Shown here piece after piece: positions 11,101 to 19,604 of a DNA stretch of 64,000 nt; positions within the stretch are counted from its first letter, which is position 1, and every line of letters starts with the position of its first letter. The notes below the pieces were generated by a model. It was not told the origin of the DNA and ran no database searches. It was given only the letters and a program-made list of their open reading frames with translations. The stretch is from Mycobacterium sp. IDR2000157661. Its GTDB lineage: Bacteria > Actinomycetota > Actinomycetes > Mycobacteriales > Mycobacteriaceae. The position numbers were made by a program, and so were the translations under genes. The stretch lies in the NCBI RefSeq assembly GCF_022317005.1, contig NZ_CP081006.1:3782001-3846000 (forward strand). The letters are read 5' to 3'.

Positions 11101-11579
11101 CCGCCGGGGGCGACGATCAGGCACTGGCGGACGTCGTCGCGTAAGAGCAGCTCTTTGATGTAGAGCCCGGCCATGATCGTCTTGCCGGCACCTGGGTCAT
11201 CGGCGAGCAGGAAGCGCAGCGGAGTGCGGGGGAGAAGCTCCCCGTAGACCGCGCGGATCTGATGGGGGAGCGGCCGGACATCGCTGGTCGCCACGGCCAG
11301 CATGGGGTCGAACAGCCCGGCCAGGGTGATCCGCTGCGCCTCGGCGACCATTTTGAAGTCGGTGGCGTTGGCGTCGAATGCGCGGCTGCCGGTCTGGGCG
11401 ACGGTGAGGTTGTTCTGGTCGTTGCGGAACACGACCTGCTGGCCGAGTGCGCCGTCGCTGGTCTTGTAAGTCAGCTCCAGTGCGTCGGTGCCGTGCCATT
11501 GGGCAAAGATCACCGTGATTACCTGGGACGGGATCAGCCCGTCGATGCGCAAGCCAGGCTTCAGCTCTTCCAGCAGCAC
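8169..11579 (-). CDS. SNF2-family helicase with C-terminal DUF3883
   Basis: This 1136-residue protein is the first gene of the leftward four-gene operon. A SNF2/SF2 motor carries DDPGAGKTI near 126-134, VDEAH near 226, and a helicase C core with the IEQRFGRIHRIGQ motif. The C terminus is a DUF3883 domain, a PD-(D/E)XK-like fold, with YRIEVKARLDG near 1065. The GTG start at 11579 has GGGGAGG at ideal spacing. Helicases of this type accompany DUF1156 methylases in type 3 BREX (BrxHII) and resemble the class 1 DISARM helicase DrmD. It likely translocates on duplex DNA to drive restriction or surveillance. Confidence 0.85.
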   Translation of the reverse strand: MLLEELKPGLRIDGLIPSQVITVIFAQWHGTDALELTYKTSDGALGQQVVFRNDQNNLTVAQTGSRAFDANATDFKMVAEAQRITLAGLFDPMLAVATSDVRPLPHQIRAVYGELLPRTPLRFLLADDPGAGKTIMAGLYIKELLLRDDVRQCLIVAPGGLVEQWQDELFFKFGLRFDLLTNQLIDANVNLNVFETNPLLIARMDQLSRNEELQAQLAETEWDLIIVDEAHRMGAHYFGGKLEKTKRFLLGEMLGRITRHLLLMTATPHSGKEEDFQLFLTLLDRDRFEGKHTKTANTDGIMRRMVKEDLLTFEGKKLFPERRAETVPYELTELEYSLYAEVTDYVREGMNRADRVGGKRKNTVGFALTVLQRRLASSPEAIYRSLVRRTERLERKKLEILNGTYTDREPTIDFEGLDADDYNSEQIEELEEELLDAATAAQTVEELDAEILELADLTTVAKQVRDSGTDRKWTELSRILQDEALTVDANGWPRKLIIFTEHRDTLDYLAGRIRTLIGKPNAVQAIHGGVRRKERRMITEEFTKNRDCQILLATDAAGEGLNLQAAHLMVNYDLPWNPNRIEQRFGRIHRIGQEEVCRLWNLVASNTREGAVFERLLEKIEEQRKAYGGKVFDVLGEAFADTPLRDLLLDAIRYGERDDVRAKMHEVIDHKVADGLKELLDERALASDHLADADLAKLRAAMDEARARRLQPHYIELAFKAAFTRLGGRIAKRERGRYEIANVPAQIRASKYQPIATKYDRVAFDLEHVHSEELARADLLAPGHPLHDAVMDEAIRHFGGTLNSGTVLVSATLEEPHLLVGVVEEVADATGAAVSRRFGYAYVDSLGTVTPAGPAPYLDCVAAPDTPAVAAARRSPWLTEAEDRATSWIITTQLPEYLAEVQPRRAAELAKARELVVKRLEGERDRLLLDAAVAAEKERAGEKPKESAESLNRKAVELDARLRKRLELLDKQALMSTKPPRIMTAALVLPVSMVDGELPASAPMHAKETKEVERRGVDLVMATERTLGRTPVEQSFNNKGFDILSSDPGGDSYRIEVKARLDGAADFFVTHNEVMVGKNAAPRYRLALVKVDPRGPGHDRVRYLDNPFSSTDLGDFDATGVRGDWNKMWNKGTEPF

Positions 11580-11705
11580 TGTTCGTCCTCCCCGTCGATA
11601 GCCGGCCCACGCTAGTCGACCCCTCCGACAGTATCGGGGGTAGTCCGCGAATCGTCGCTAGGTCCGCTAATCTCCCGCAAGGGAGCGAGTCGATCAACGG
11701 GGACC
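11580..11705. promoter_or_regulatory. Divergent intergenic region between two SNF2 helicase genes
   Basis: This 126-bp gap must hold promoters for both the leftward BREX-like operon and the rightward helicase. GGGGAGG precedes the leftward GTG and GGGGACC precedes the rightward ATG. A TAATCT near 11667 could be a rightward -10 element. I see no strong -35 or clear operator. Shared control of both helicases is plausible but is inference from layout. Confidence 0.35.
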
Positions 11706-14700
11706 ATGGGCAGCGACGAACAGCCGTCAACATCGGCAATTGGTGACGAAGTACGAGGCTGGGTCGACGCCGCCACAGCGGTGACCGCGGCCCGCCACGA
11801 GATTGCTAAAGCGGCCGTCGCACAGTCCGCAGCACTGCGAGCGCGGACTGTGAAGGCCCGACGAAACAACCGCTACCTCTGGCACGTCATACCGTTGCGC
11901 TCGGACGACCAAGCCGTCTTTCAAGCCACGGCGCGTTCGGCCTGCCTCCCGCCTATACACCCCGACGTTCAACGAGAACTCGACCGGCTCACCACCGAGG
12001 TCGCTGCGGCGACGACGGACTTGAGAAAGGTCACGGGGTTCGGCCGCCTGTTGATGTTCGGCGGCACACGAGACAAAGCCAACCAGGCTGCACAGTTCCT
12101 CACTGACTACCGCCGCTGGTTCCACAGCAGCGGTATCGGCCAGGCTATCGACCAGGCCAGGCCGGTGGACGATCAACGGATTCGGGCCTTGACCGTGAAC
12201 GACGCGCTGGCCGACTGGGTGGGGTTCAAACAGCAGCTACCCGACCACGGCCAAACCGCGACGCTTGAAGACTCGACGACCTTCGCGATCCTCCCGAACG
12301 CCACAGCTGTCATCCGGCGCGCAGCCGCCGAAGAGTCCAAGCTGCGCAGGTCTGCAGTCGACGCCGGCGACAAGGTCCGAAGCAAAGAGACCGACCGGAT
12401 GCTGGCAGACATGTCCGTCGAACGGCTCCGGGAAGCCACCCGCGACAAGATCCGCGTCGGGGCTCTGACGGACAACGGCATCACCAACGTGCTCGCCGTC
12501 CTGAACAACGAGGGCATACTCGAGTACTTTGACGGCATCGGGGAGACCTCCGCGACCCGCATCCGCGCTGCCGCTCGGACACTGAGACAGAACACCTTCG
12601 ATGAGATGCCGATGCGCATCGACATTAAGAACCGCACCCCAGAACACACTGAATTCCTGCGCCGCCTCCGCGCCTGGGATGCGGCACGTCGTGCTTCCAC
12701 GTCGTCGGCGGACATGTCGATCGTCGAGGAACTGGCACCCGTTGCGGCAGCCATCGATAATACGGTCACCCATGCCATCGTCATTCCGACCGCCTTGTCG
12801 ACCGTCGAGGACTTCCGCGACGCCATTCAAATTGTGGCCCGGTCCGCGCGCGCGATCGCCGATGCGCAAGACGCGGCAACAAGCGGGGACCCGTGGGAGG
12901 ACTTCCTCACCCGGCCTGCCGACTACTTTGCGCTCCTCGCCGAGCTGGGCTTCATCACTGAGGACGACGAGAAGACCCACGGCGACCTGCCCACCGAAAT
13001 CATTGAAGCGGTACGTGATTTCGAGCTGAAAGGCGACTACCTCACCGCGTCGCTACGCGGATATCAAAGCTTCGCTGCACGCTTCGCTCTGGTCCAGCGG
13101 AAAGTCATCATCGGCGACGAGATGGGCCTAGGCAAAACTGTTGAAGCCCTCGCAGCCCTCGCACACCTTCGCGCTAAGGGCGAGCACAACTTCCTTGTCG
13201 TCTGCCCCGCCGCAGTAGTGACGAACTGGGTTCGCGAAGTCACCGCCAAATCAAAACTTCCCGCGCACCGCCTACATGGGCCCGACCGACGATGGGCGGC
13301 CAAGAACTGGGAGCGCAACGGCGGCGTCGGCGTCACCACCTTCGAGACCCTGCGTTGGCTCAACGACGAGGTCTCCACACCGGCACTCAGCTGCGTGGTC
13401 GTCGACGAAGCGCACTACATCAAGAACCCCGACGCGCTTCGTACGCAGCGAACATCGCAGCTCATCGACTCCTGTGAACGAGCGATTCTCCTGACCGGCA
13501 CACCGCTGGAGAATCGGTTGGACGAGTTTCGCAATCTCGTCGGGTACCTGCGCCCGGACCTTGTGTTGGATGCAAACGAGTTCGCTCCGAAGAAGTTTCG
13601 TCGCCAAGTGGCACCGGCGTACCTGCGACGCAACCAGGAAGACGTCCTCACCGAACTCCCGGAACTCGTCGAGGTCGACGAGTGGATGCCGATGTCGGGC
13701 GAGGACGTCGCCGCCTACCGCGCCGCCGTAGAGCAGCGGAACTTCATGGCGATGCGGCAAGCCACGATGAAGCAGGGACTCAAGTCGACCAAAATGCAGC
13801 GCCTGGTCGAGATCGTTCAGGAGGCGGAAGCAAATGGGCGCCGTGTTGTCGTCTTCTCACACTTCCTCGACGTCCTGAGCGACATCGCACGGCACATGCC
13901 CGGAAGGGTCTTCGGCCCTTTAACCGGTTCAGTCGCAGCCAGCCAGCGACAGGTACTGGTGGACGACTTCTCCGCTGCCAAGAAGGGTGCGGTGCTGGTC
14001 GCCCAGATCGTCGCCGGCGGCGTGGGTCTGAATATCCAAGCGGCATCTGTCGTCGTGATCTGCGAACCACAACTCAAGCCCACCACCGAGTGGCAAGCCA
14101 TCGCCCGTGCACACCGCATGGGACAGCTGGAATCCGTGCAGGTTCATCGACTGCTTTCCGAAGAAGGTGTGGATCAAAGGCTCCGGGAGATTCTCGCAAC
14201 GAAGAAAGCGCTATTCGAAAGTTTCGCGCGCGAGAGCGACTTGGCCGCAAGCGCTCCGGAAGCCTATGACGTCACCGAGGCCGAACTCGCACGCGACATC
14301 ATTGCCTCCGAGCGCGAAAGGCTCTTTGGCCAACCGGCACAGGCCGCACCCGCCGGAACCCCAGCCGAGACGAAGATAGGCGACAGCACGGCCGTTTCCG
14401 AGCAACCCCGTCGCGAGCGTCCGCCAGCTTCGCAGAGGCCGTCGACACCGGTACCTGTCATTCATCCGCCGCCAACGCCCCGTAGCCTGGCGGCCGAGCC
14501 TAGGCCTTCGAACCAGGAGTCCGCCCGCACTAGGGAGGGTACGTTTGCTGACCGGCCGCGCCGCGTCGCTCCGCAACAAAAAGAGTCACCTGCGTCTTTG
14601 AGCGCTATGCCGCAGGCGACCAGCCCTGGGCTTCCGGCACTGAAGACCTATCCTGTTTTTTCCGAAGCGTTGTCACCGATCTCGCAGACACCGGCCGACC

Positions 14701-15260
14701 GCATCATCGACAACATTGTTCGCATTGTCGGAGTCGAAGGTCCCGTGACCGGCTGGCGGATACACCAGGTGTACAGAAAGAGCGCGGGGAGCGGTGAGTC
14801 TCACGACGAGTTTTCTCGACTAATCAACAGGGCTATCTCAGCGGCTGAGCGCCGGCAGAGAATCGTTTCGGAGAACCCGTTCAACCAAACCGGCAATAAG
14901 CCAAGGACTTTCAGGCTGCCGAGCCAGTCCTCAGCAGTCGCACGCGAACTCGGTCCCCGGACCATTGACATCGTGCCCCCAAGCGAGGTGCTGCAGTACT
15001 GTCGGAATGCGTCAGCCGGTAAAACGCTGTCTGAAAACGAATTGGTTGACCGGGTGGGCAAGCTGCTCCGTACCAGGCAAGTACCAACTGAGCTCCGGAA
15101 CGCCGTTATCGCGGCGCTGCGCCGGGATGCGAAGGCCAGCGAACAACGTGTCACGAGCCCCGCGCGTGCGTCGGCTTTAGGATCAAAGGGTCAAGGTTCC
15201 CAGAGATCAGAAAGCGTCTGTCCCTCGTGCTTTACAGTCCATGCAGGTGAGTGCGCATGA
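11706..15260 (+). CDS. SNF2-family DEAD/DEAH helicase with HhH, winged-helix-like and CxxC tail segments
   Basis: This 1184-residue helicase is divergent from the BREX-like operon and convergent with the transposition operon. A helix-hairpin-helix-like stretch (GIGETSATRIRAAAR) lies near 278-292. The SNF2 motor follows, with DEMGLGKT near 470-477, VDEAHYIK near 565 and the helicase C motif ARAHRMGQ. After a Pro/Ser-rich linker (about 875-985) comes a C-terminal region resembling a DUF3320-type winged helix (EGPVTGWRIHQVY). The protein ends in a small CPSCFTVHAGEC module. It is not a duplicate of the 8169-11579 helicase: walker sequences and accessory domains differ. A defence or repair role is inferred from context only. 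Confidence 0.8.
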   Translation: MGSDEQPSTSAIGDEVRGWVDAATAVTAARHEIAKAAVAQSAALRARTVKARRNNRYLWHVIPLRSDDQAVFQATARSACLPPIHPDVQRELDRLTTEVAAATTDLRKVTGFGRLLMFGGTRDKANQAAQFLTDYRRWFHSSGIGQAIDQARPVDDQRIRALTVNDALADWVGFKQQLPDHGQTATLEDSTTFAILPNATAVIRRAAAEESKLRRSAVDAGDKVRSKETDRMLADMSVERLREATRDKIRVGALTDNGITNVLAVLNNEGILEYFDGIGETSATRIRAAARTLRQNTFDEMPMRIDIKNRTPEHTEFLRRLRAWDAARRASTSSADMSIVEELAPVAAAIDNTVTHAIVIPTALSTVEDFRDAIQIVARSARAIADAQDAATSGDPWEDFLTRPADYFALLAELGFITEDDEKTHGDLPTEIIEAVRDFELKGDYLTASLRGYQSFAARFALVQRKVIIGDEMGLGKTVEALAALAHLRAKGEHNFLVVCPAAVVTNWVREVTAKSKLPAHRLHGPDRRWAAKNWERNGGVGVTTFETLRWLNDEVSTPALSCVVVDEAHYIKNPDALRTQRTSQLIDSCERAILLTGTPLENRLDEFRNLVGYLRPDLVLDANEFAPKKFRRQVAPAYLRRNQEDVLTELPELVEVDEWMPMSGEDVAAYRAAVEQRNFMAMRQATMKQGLKSTKMQRLVEIVQEAEANGRRVVVFSHFLDVLSDIARHMPGRVFGPLTGSVAASQRQVLVDDFSAAKKGAVLVAQIVAGGVGLNIQAASVVVICEPQLKPTTEWQAIARAHRMGQLESVQVHRLLSEEGVDQRLREILATKKALFESFARESDLAASAPEAYDVTEAELARDIIASERERLFGQPAQAAPAGTPAETKIGDSTAVSEQPRRERPPASQRPSTPVPVIHPPPTPRSLAAEPRPSNQESARTREGTFADRPRRVAPQQKESPASLSAMPQATSPGLPALKTYPVFSEALSPISQTPADRIIDNIVRIVGVEGPVTGWRIHQVYRKSAGSGESHDEFSRLINRAISAAERRQRIVSENPFNQTGNKPRTFRLPSQSSAVARELGPRTIDIVPPSEVLQYCRNASAGKTLSENELVDRVGKLLRTRQVPTELRNAVIAALRRDAKASEQRVTSPARASALGSKGQGSQRSESVCPSCFTVHAGECA

Positions 15261-15270
15261 CCGCTTGCAC

Positions 15271-15585
15271 TTACTCACTCGATTCCAGCGCCGCCCATCC
15301 GTCAGCTTGCGCGGCGGCGTCGAGCAGCATCTGAGCCAGCGCACGGGATTGTGCACCGGACAAGGGGCCGTCACCAGCGATATGCACGTAGATTTCTGTC
15401 GGATTATCTCGGCTGAGCGTCCCATCCGGATACTGGAGAGCAGACAGATGCACCCCATGTTCGCAGCCGTCCACGCGCTGCTCGTCGGTGTAAACAATCC
15501 TGTACAGCTCATCACCATCCAACTCCCATTCAGTGCAACCCGCTGCGCCCGACGGCAGCGCCGGCACACAATCATTGGTCGTCAT
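15271..15585 (-). CDS. DUF6907-like small protein coupled to tniQ
   Basis: This 104-residue acidic protein (EIYVHIAGDGPLSGAQSRALAQMLLDAAAQ near the C terminus) resembles actinobacterial DUF6907 proteins, whose function is unknown. Its ATG at 15585 overlaps the tniQ stop (ATGA), making it the last gene of the transposition operon. Its stop is 10 bp from the stop of the convergent helicase. Cys and His residues (CTEW, CEHGVH) could bind metal. The family call is from memory of its pattern. Coupling to tniQ suggests, but does not show, a role in transposition. Confidence 0.65.
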   Translation of the reverse strand: MTTNDCVPALPSGAAGCTEWELDGDELYRIVYTDEQRVDGCEHGVHLSALQYPDGTLSRDNPTEIYVHIAGDGPLSGAQSRALAQMLLDAAAQADGWAALESSE

Positions 15586-16490
15586 CGTGGTCCTCCGTCT
15601 CCTTTGGTTGCATCCGTTCGGCTATCGGTATCCAGCGCGGCCAGCTGACGAAGCCTCCACTCGTAGAGGGGATCCGCGGCGCGGTACGGCACATGGCCGT
15701 CGATTACGAGCTCGAACAGGTCGAGCAGGGATTTGCCACGCTCAGCTCTGCTCTCCGCAAGCAGTCGAGACTTCCAGGCAGGGTCGGACAGCGCAGTTGC
15801 TAGGCGCACGATCTCCGGGTACATGGCTGCGTTGCGACAAGCGGTGCCGGGACCCCGCTGGGTCTCGTCGGGTTCAAGCTCGGCCAAGCGGAAGCTGACG
15901 GCTTCCAACGGCTGCCAGTAGTTCCAGTGCTCCACTACCTCGTAGGCATCGGAGATCGCTTGACGAATCGACGCCCGGCCATGGCTGTGAATAAGCCTTT
16001 GGTGACGTCGGTGTGCAAGCAGTATGTCCGCACGTGAAGCACCTATGACTTTCGTGACCGGCCGCGTAGCGTCCACACGGAACGCAGTTCCGTTGAGCCA
16101 CAAACTATGTACGCCGCAGAACACGTGGTCGTGTGTGGACCAGATTTGTGGGAATGTGATTCGTTCTCCATGCCTCGACGCGCAGTGTGGACAGCCGGGG
16201 CCAATGGACTCAACTTCGTGCCGGTGCAGCTGCGGGTAGATTGTCCAATCGGCAGGGACCCGTAATTCAGGCAATGCGAAGGCTACAGCGCGGTCACTCA
16301 TCGACACGCTCTTGCACAAAGCAGCCCGCATCGTTGGTCCACGGCGGGTCAGCAGCGCTTCGAGGCGAGACCTACTGATGCCGTTCGCTTTCGCTAGGCG
16401 AGCGAGATATTCGGCAAGTACCTCGTTGGGGAGCGGCTTCACGGGGCGCGGAAGTGTCTGATTGCGACTGCTCATCGTAAACGTCTGCAT
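15582..16490 (-). CDS. tniQ: TniQ-family transposition target selector
   Basis: This protein of about 302 residues belongs to TniQ/TnsD, the family that steers Tn7- and Tn5053-like elements to a target. It has LPNEVLAEYLARLAKANG at about 20-37 and a zinc finger with CPHC at 100-103 and CGVH at 125-128. I chose ATG at 16490 because it lies 8 bp after the tniB stop; ATG at 16475 is an alternative. The longer open frame upstream overlaps tniB and has no TniQ character. Its length fits TniQ rather than the longer TnsD, and no second TniQ/TnsD gene is visible, so one protein may serve all targeting. Confidence 0.85.
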   Translation of the reverse strand: MQTFTMSSRNQTLPRPVKPLPNEVLAEYLARLAKANGISRSRLEALLTRRGPTMRAALCKSVSMSDRAVAFALPELRVPADWTIYPQLHRHEVESIGPGCPHCASRHGERITFPQIWSTHDHVFCGVHSLWLNGTAFRVDATRPVTKVIGASRADILLAHRRHQRLIHSHGRASIRQAISDAYEVVEHWNYWQPLEAVSFRLAELEPDETQRGPGTACRNAAMYPEIVRLATALSDPAWKSRLLAESRAERGKSLLDLFELVIDGHVPYRAADPLYEWRLRQLAALDTDSRTDATKGDGGPR

Positions 16491-16498
16491 GAATCGGC

Positions 16499-17530
16499 CT
16501 AGCCGGCTTTCGGCGCGCTTGGGTGACTGGTTGCGGACTCTGCCGCATGGTCGATGATGGCTGCGTCGAGCGACTCCCGGCTGACCGCATCTTCTCCGCT
16601 GAGGATTGCCGTGATCGCGGCTACGCGAATAAGGTGGCTCAGGCTGCTGATCGACCCACCCGTTCTTTGATGCAGGTACTTGGAGTTGCGCGTCAGCGTC
16701 CCGTCCCTGTGCTTGTAGAGGCGCAGTGCTGATTCCATCGACGCGACAAGGGATTTCCATTCATCGTTGAATGGAAAGTTGCCTGTCTTTATGAGGACCG
16801 AGCGCCCCGAAATCTGTCGGCCGCGGACTCCGGTGAACAGGCCGGAACGCTCCACGTTGATGCCCGCGTAGACGAAAGTGGCCGGCATGTGCTCGCTGAA
16901 GTACTTCAAATGGTCGGACATGTCCTCGCCGGCGGCGCTGGCAAGGTTGAGGTTGTGTATCTCGTCGACGATGACGAGTTCTGTGCGGGCTTCGGTGAGC
17001 ACATGGCACACGGCGTCTGCGATGTCGGTTGTGTTGTGGCGTTGACGCGTCGGCAGCCCGAGGAAGTTGGCGAACTCCGATGCGAGCTTGCGAGGGGACC
17101 CTTTCGGCGGCGTCGTGATGTAGACAACAGGTATGCGATCCTGGCCGGGATACCGGCGACGTACGTTCTGCTCGTGGATCTTCCCGAGCAGCTTGATGGT
17201 GGTGGTCTTCCCACTGGCCCAAGGCCCTGACACGATCATGGACCGCCGAGCGCCGCATTCGCGTTGATTGAGCAGGGTCAGCAGGCGTCCTTGGCGGGTG
17301 ATGTGGCGGACCGTAGAGGTCTCGATGATGACCAACTCCGAGTGATAGGCCATTCGGCGGTCATCGAAGGCGAGCTTCTCCGCGCCGGTGAGCGTGCTGT
17401 AGGTGTCGTGATTGAGCAAGTCAAACATTGCTGGTTTCGCGTCGACGAATCTACGCCAGCCATCAAGCGTGACTGACGGCAGCTGGCGTGGGTCGAGGTC
17501 AGGTTCGGCGCACTGATCATCAACTGTCAT
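16499..17530 (-). CDS. tniB: TniB/TnsC-type AAA+ transposition regulator
   Basis: This 343-residue AAA+ ATPase links target selection to the transposase. Walker A is SGPWASGKTT at 101-110 and Walker B is LVIVDEIHNL at about 185-194. TnsC/TniB proteins form ATP-dependent filaments on target DNA and recruit the DDE transposase. The ATG at 17530 was chosen because it lies 7 bp after the transposase stop and the conserved TniB N terminus begins there. The 104 extra codons upstream read inside tniA. Confidence 0.87.
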   Translation of the reverse strand: MTVDDQCAEPDLDPRQLPSVTLDGWRRFVDAKPAMFDLLNHDTYSTLTGAEKLAFDDRRMAYHSELVIIETSTVRHITRQGRLLTLLNQRECGARRSMIVSGPWASGKTTTIKLLGKIHEQNVRRRYPGQDRIPVVYITTPPKGSPRKLASEFANFLGLPTRQRHNTTDIADAVCHVLTEARTELVIVDEIHNLNLASAAGEDMSDHLKYFSEHMPATFVYAGINVERSGLFTGVRGRQISGRSVLIKTGNFPFNDEWKSLVASMESALRLYKHRDGTLTRNSKYLHQRTGGSISSLSHLIRVAAITAILSGEDAVSRESLDAAIIDHAAESATSHPSAPKAG

Positions 17531-17537
17531 CTTCGAA

Positions 17538-19604
17538 TCACCATGTGTTGGACTCTTTCTCGGCGTCGAATACAGGGAGTGGAATGACATCAGCGATATC
17601 GTCGATGTCTTCATCTGAGGGCAGGAAAGGCCCAGGCGGTTCTTCTGTCGGGGGGACAGTCGGTGGCAACTCCGCTGCAGCCCGCGTACGCGCGACAACA
17701 CGGCGGTCCTTCGCAGTCCTGCGACGCCGACGTGGAGACTCAGGCGCGACGGACGCGCGTCCCAGAAGATCCTCGACTGCTGCGGTGATCGCCTCTTGGG
17801 ACGTTCGTCGCTCGCCTCGACTTGTTTCGAGTTGGCGTGCATGCTCCCACAATGCCGATCCGAACGGTTGTGGTGCGGTCTGTAGCTGTGTCCAGTGGGC
17901 CATCAGGTAGCCCTCGCCGTGGTGGTTGTGGACCCAGACGCGGCTGACGTCGTACGGGTCGTAGTGAACCTGCCACTGAACACCCTTGCCTGGCACCCCC
18001 GAGATTTCGCCGCGCGCCGGATCCAGGGCGTCGCTGTCGTATACCCGGTAGTCGATGGTGATGCCCGCGGCCGTCACCGTTCGGTACAGGCTGGGGAGCA
18101 GGGCGACGTACTGGTCGGAACTCAGGGGCGCCGGGATATAGCCGCTGACGGCGAGCATCGATGCGTACTTCTCGTTCGGCGTCAGCTTCCGTTGCGGATT
18201 CAGCGGGTCGCGTAGTCCGTCGTGGGGTCGGTTCTGCCAAGCGACGACGATCCATTCGTCTAGCAGGTCCTGAAGCTCTTGCAGGGAGAAGACGGCATTC
18301 TGTTCTGCGTGCTTACCTCGGTTCTCGACCGAGGACCCGAGGTAGCCGGTGACGTATTGTGCGAAAAGGGTTTTAACCGATCCAAGGGTGCGTTCGATGA
18401 TTGGCTTGTCGGTGGGCTCGTCCTTATGAGCGGGCTGCATGCTGATCCCGAACGATCTGCATGCGGAACGGAAAGTGGTCGAGAGGTACACCGCACCGCT
18501 GTCGTAGACGATGTTCTCGGGAATGATGATGGGGCGGGCAGCAGCGTGGTCGAGCCTGTCGTCGACAGACCGCATGGCGTGGTAGGGAAGGACGGAGTTC
18601 GACATCCGGACGGCATCGACCCAGCCGGGGCGCATCGGTTCCGGTGTCATCGATTTGGCGAGAAGTAGTGATGCGTCCACTGCCTTCGTTGTTGGTCGCA
18701 GCACTGCCGCGACGATGGTCCGCGTCGCAGCGTCAACGAGTCCGGTCAACTCCACTCGGCCCTTCACGGAGTCGTCGAGTCGGATCCCCACATCGAAGGG
18801 TGTCGTGTCGATTTGCATCCACTCACCTGGACGGCTTGCGACGACCTTGCTGAACATGCCTTCCGGCTGATGGTTCCTCGTCTGCCGGGTTCGAGCGGAT
18901 CCGGTCGCGTGGCGCGCCTGGGGGAGTTGCTTCATCAGTCGATGGAAAGTGGTGTGGGAGGGGAGTTTCACTTGGTTGTTGAACCTCTCGACCACTCGCC
19001 GGTCCACATGCCATTTCAAGGCGATTTCGGTCCGGGTCGATTGCAGTTCGTTCTCGTTCAGGACCTCCAAGAGCACGCCCACGTATCGATCATCGACGCG
19101 TCGGGTTGGCGAGCGTCGGCGATGAAGACGGCCGTCGATGAGCCCGGCGACACCGGACCTTTCGTAGCGCCGGCGGAGTTCCTGAAGGTATTTCAGTCCC
19201 AATGGCGTTCCAGCAGCTTCGAGTTCGAGGCACTTGTTGCGCTCGCGCTGCCCAAGTGATGTCGCTCGGACGTCGTACCCATTTCGCGGCTCTGTTTGTG
19301 GGGGAGAGCCGATCGGTGTGCCGTCGACTACTTCGGAGATGTGATGCTCGAGCCACAGCACACGCTCTTGGACCTGATTCGGCAGCGTAGAAAAGTAGTC
19401 TGGCGGAATCGGGCGGCGACGAACACTAGGGGAGAAGACGTCGAATGAACTGTCCGCGAACAGGTCCGCAATCTTCACAGCGGCGAGCTGACCGTCCTCA
19501 CGCCGTAGCTTCGCCACCAGTCCGTCGATCGCTACCAGCTCGCAGAGCCTGCCGTCATACCGACAGAAATCGCCGATGATGATCTTGACGGGTTCAGCAT
19601 TCAT
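17538..19604 (-). CDS. tniA: TnsB/TniA-type DDE transposase (Mu-like integrase)
   Basis: This 688-residue transposase binds the element ends and does the strand-transfer chemistry. An N-terminal helical DNA-binding region precedes the RNase-H-like core. The DDE residues appear to be D in MQIDTTPFD near 266, D in IVYDSGAVYL near 366 and E in PIIERTLGSVK near 403. A Mu C-terminal-type beta domain (WQVHYDPYDVSRVWVHN) follows, then a Pro/Arg-rich tail that could contact TniB. The ATG at 19604 overlaps the tnsA stop (ATGA). The combination with TnsA places it with Tn7-like elements rather than Tn5053. Confidence 0.9.
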   Translation of the reverse strand: MNAEPVKIIIGDFCRYDGRLCELVAIDGLVAKLRREDGQLAAVKIADLFADSSFDVFSPSVRRRPIPPDYFSTLPNQVQERVLWLEHHISEVVDGTPIGSPPQTEPRNGYDVRATSLGQRERNKCLELEAAGTPLGLKYLQELRRRYERSGVAGLIDGRLHRRRSPTRRVDDRYVGVLLEVLNENELQSTRTEIALKWHVDRRVVERFNNQVKLPSHTTFHRLMKQLPQARHATGSARTRQTRNHQPEGMFSKVVASRPGEWMQIDTTPFDVGIRLDDSVKGRVELTGLVDAATRTIVAAVLRPTTKAVDASLLLAKSMTPEPMRPGWVDAVRMSNSVLPYHAMRSVDDRLDHAAARPIIIPENIVYDSGAVYLSTTFRSACRSFGISMQPAHKDEPTDKPIIERTLGSVKTLFAQYVTGYLGSSVENRGKHAEQNAVFSLQELQDLLDEWIVVAWQNRPHDGLRDPLNPQRKLTPNEKYASMLAVSGYIPAPLSSDQYVALLPSLYRTVTAAGITIDYRVYDSDALDPARGEISGVPGKGVQWQVHYDPYDVSRVWVHNHHGEGYLMAHWTQLQTAPQPFGSALWEHARQLETSRGERRTSQEAITAAVEDLLGRASVAPESPRRRRRTAKDRRVVARTRAAAELPPTVPPTEEPPGPFLPSDEDIDDIADVIPLPVFDAEKESNTW

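Noticed and set aside
160..11579. Calling the operon standard type 3 BREX or DISARM
   Set aside because: PglZ, BrxA, BrxF and the DISARM DrmA/DrmB proteins are not in the window, so only likeness is claimed.
8169..15260. The two SNF2 helicases as a duplication
   Set aside because: They differ in P-loop sequence (DDPGAGKT versus DEMGLGKT), flanking domains and C termini.
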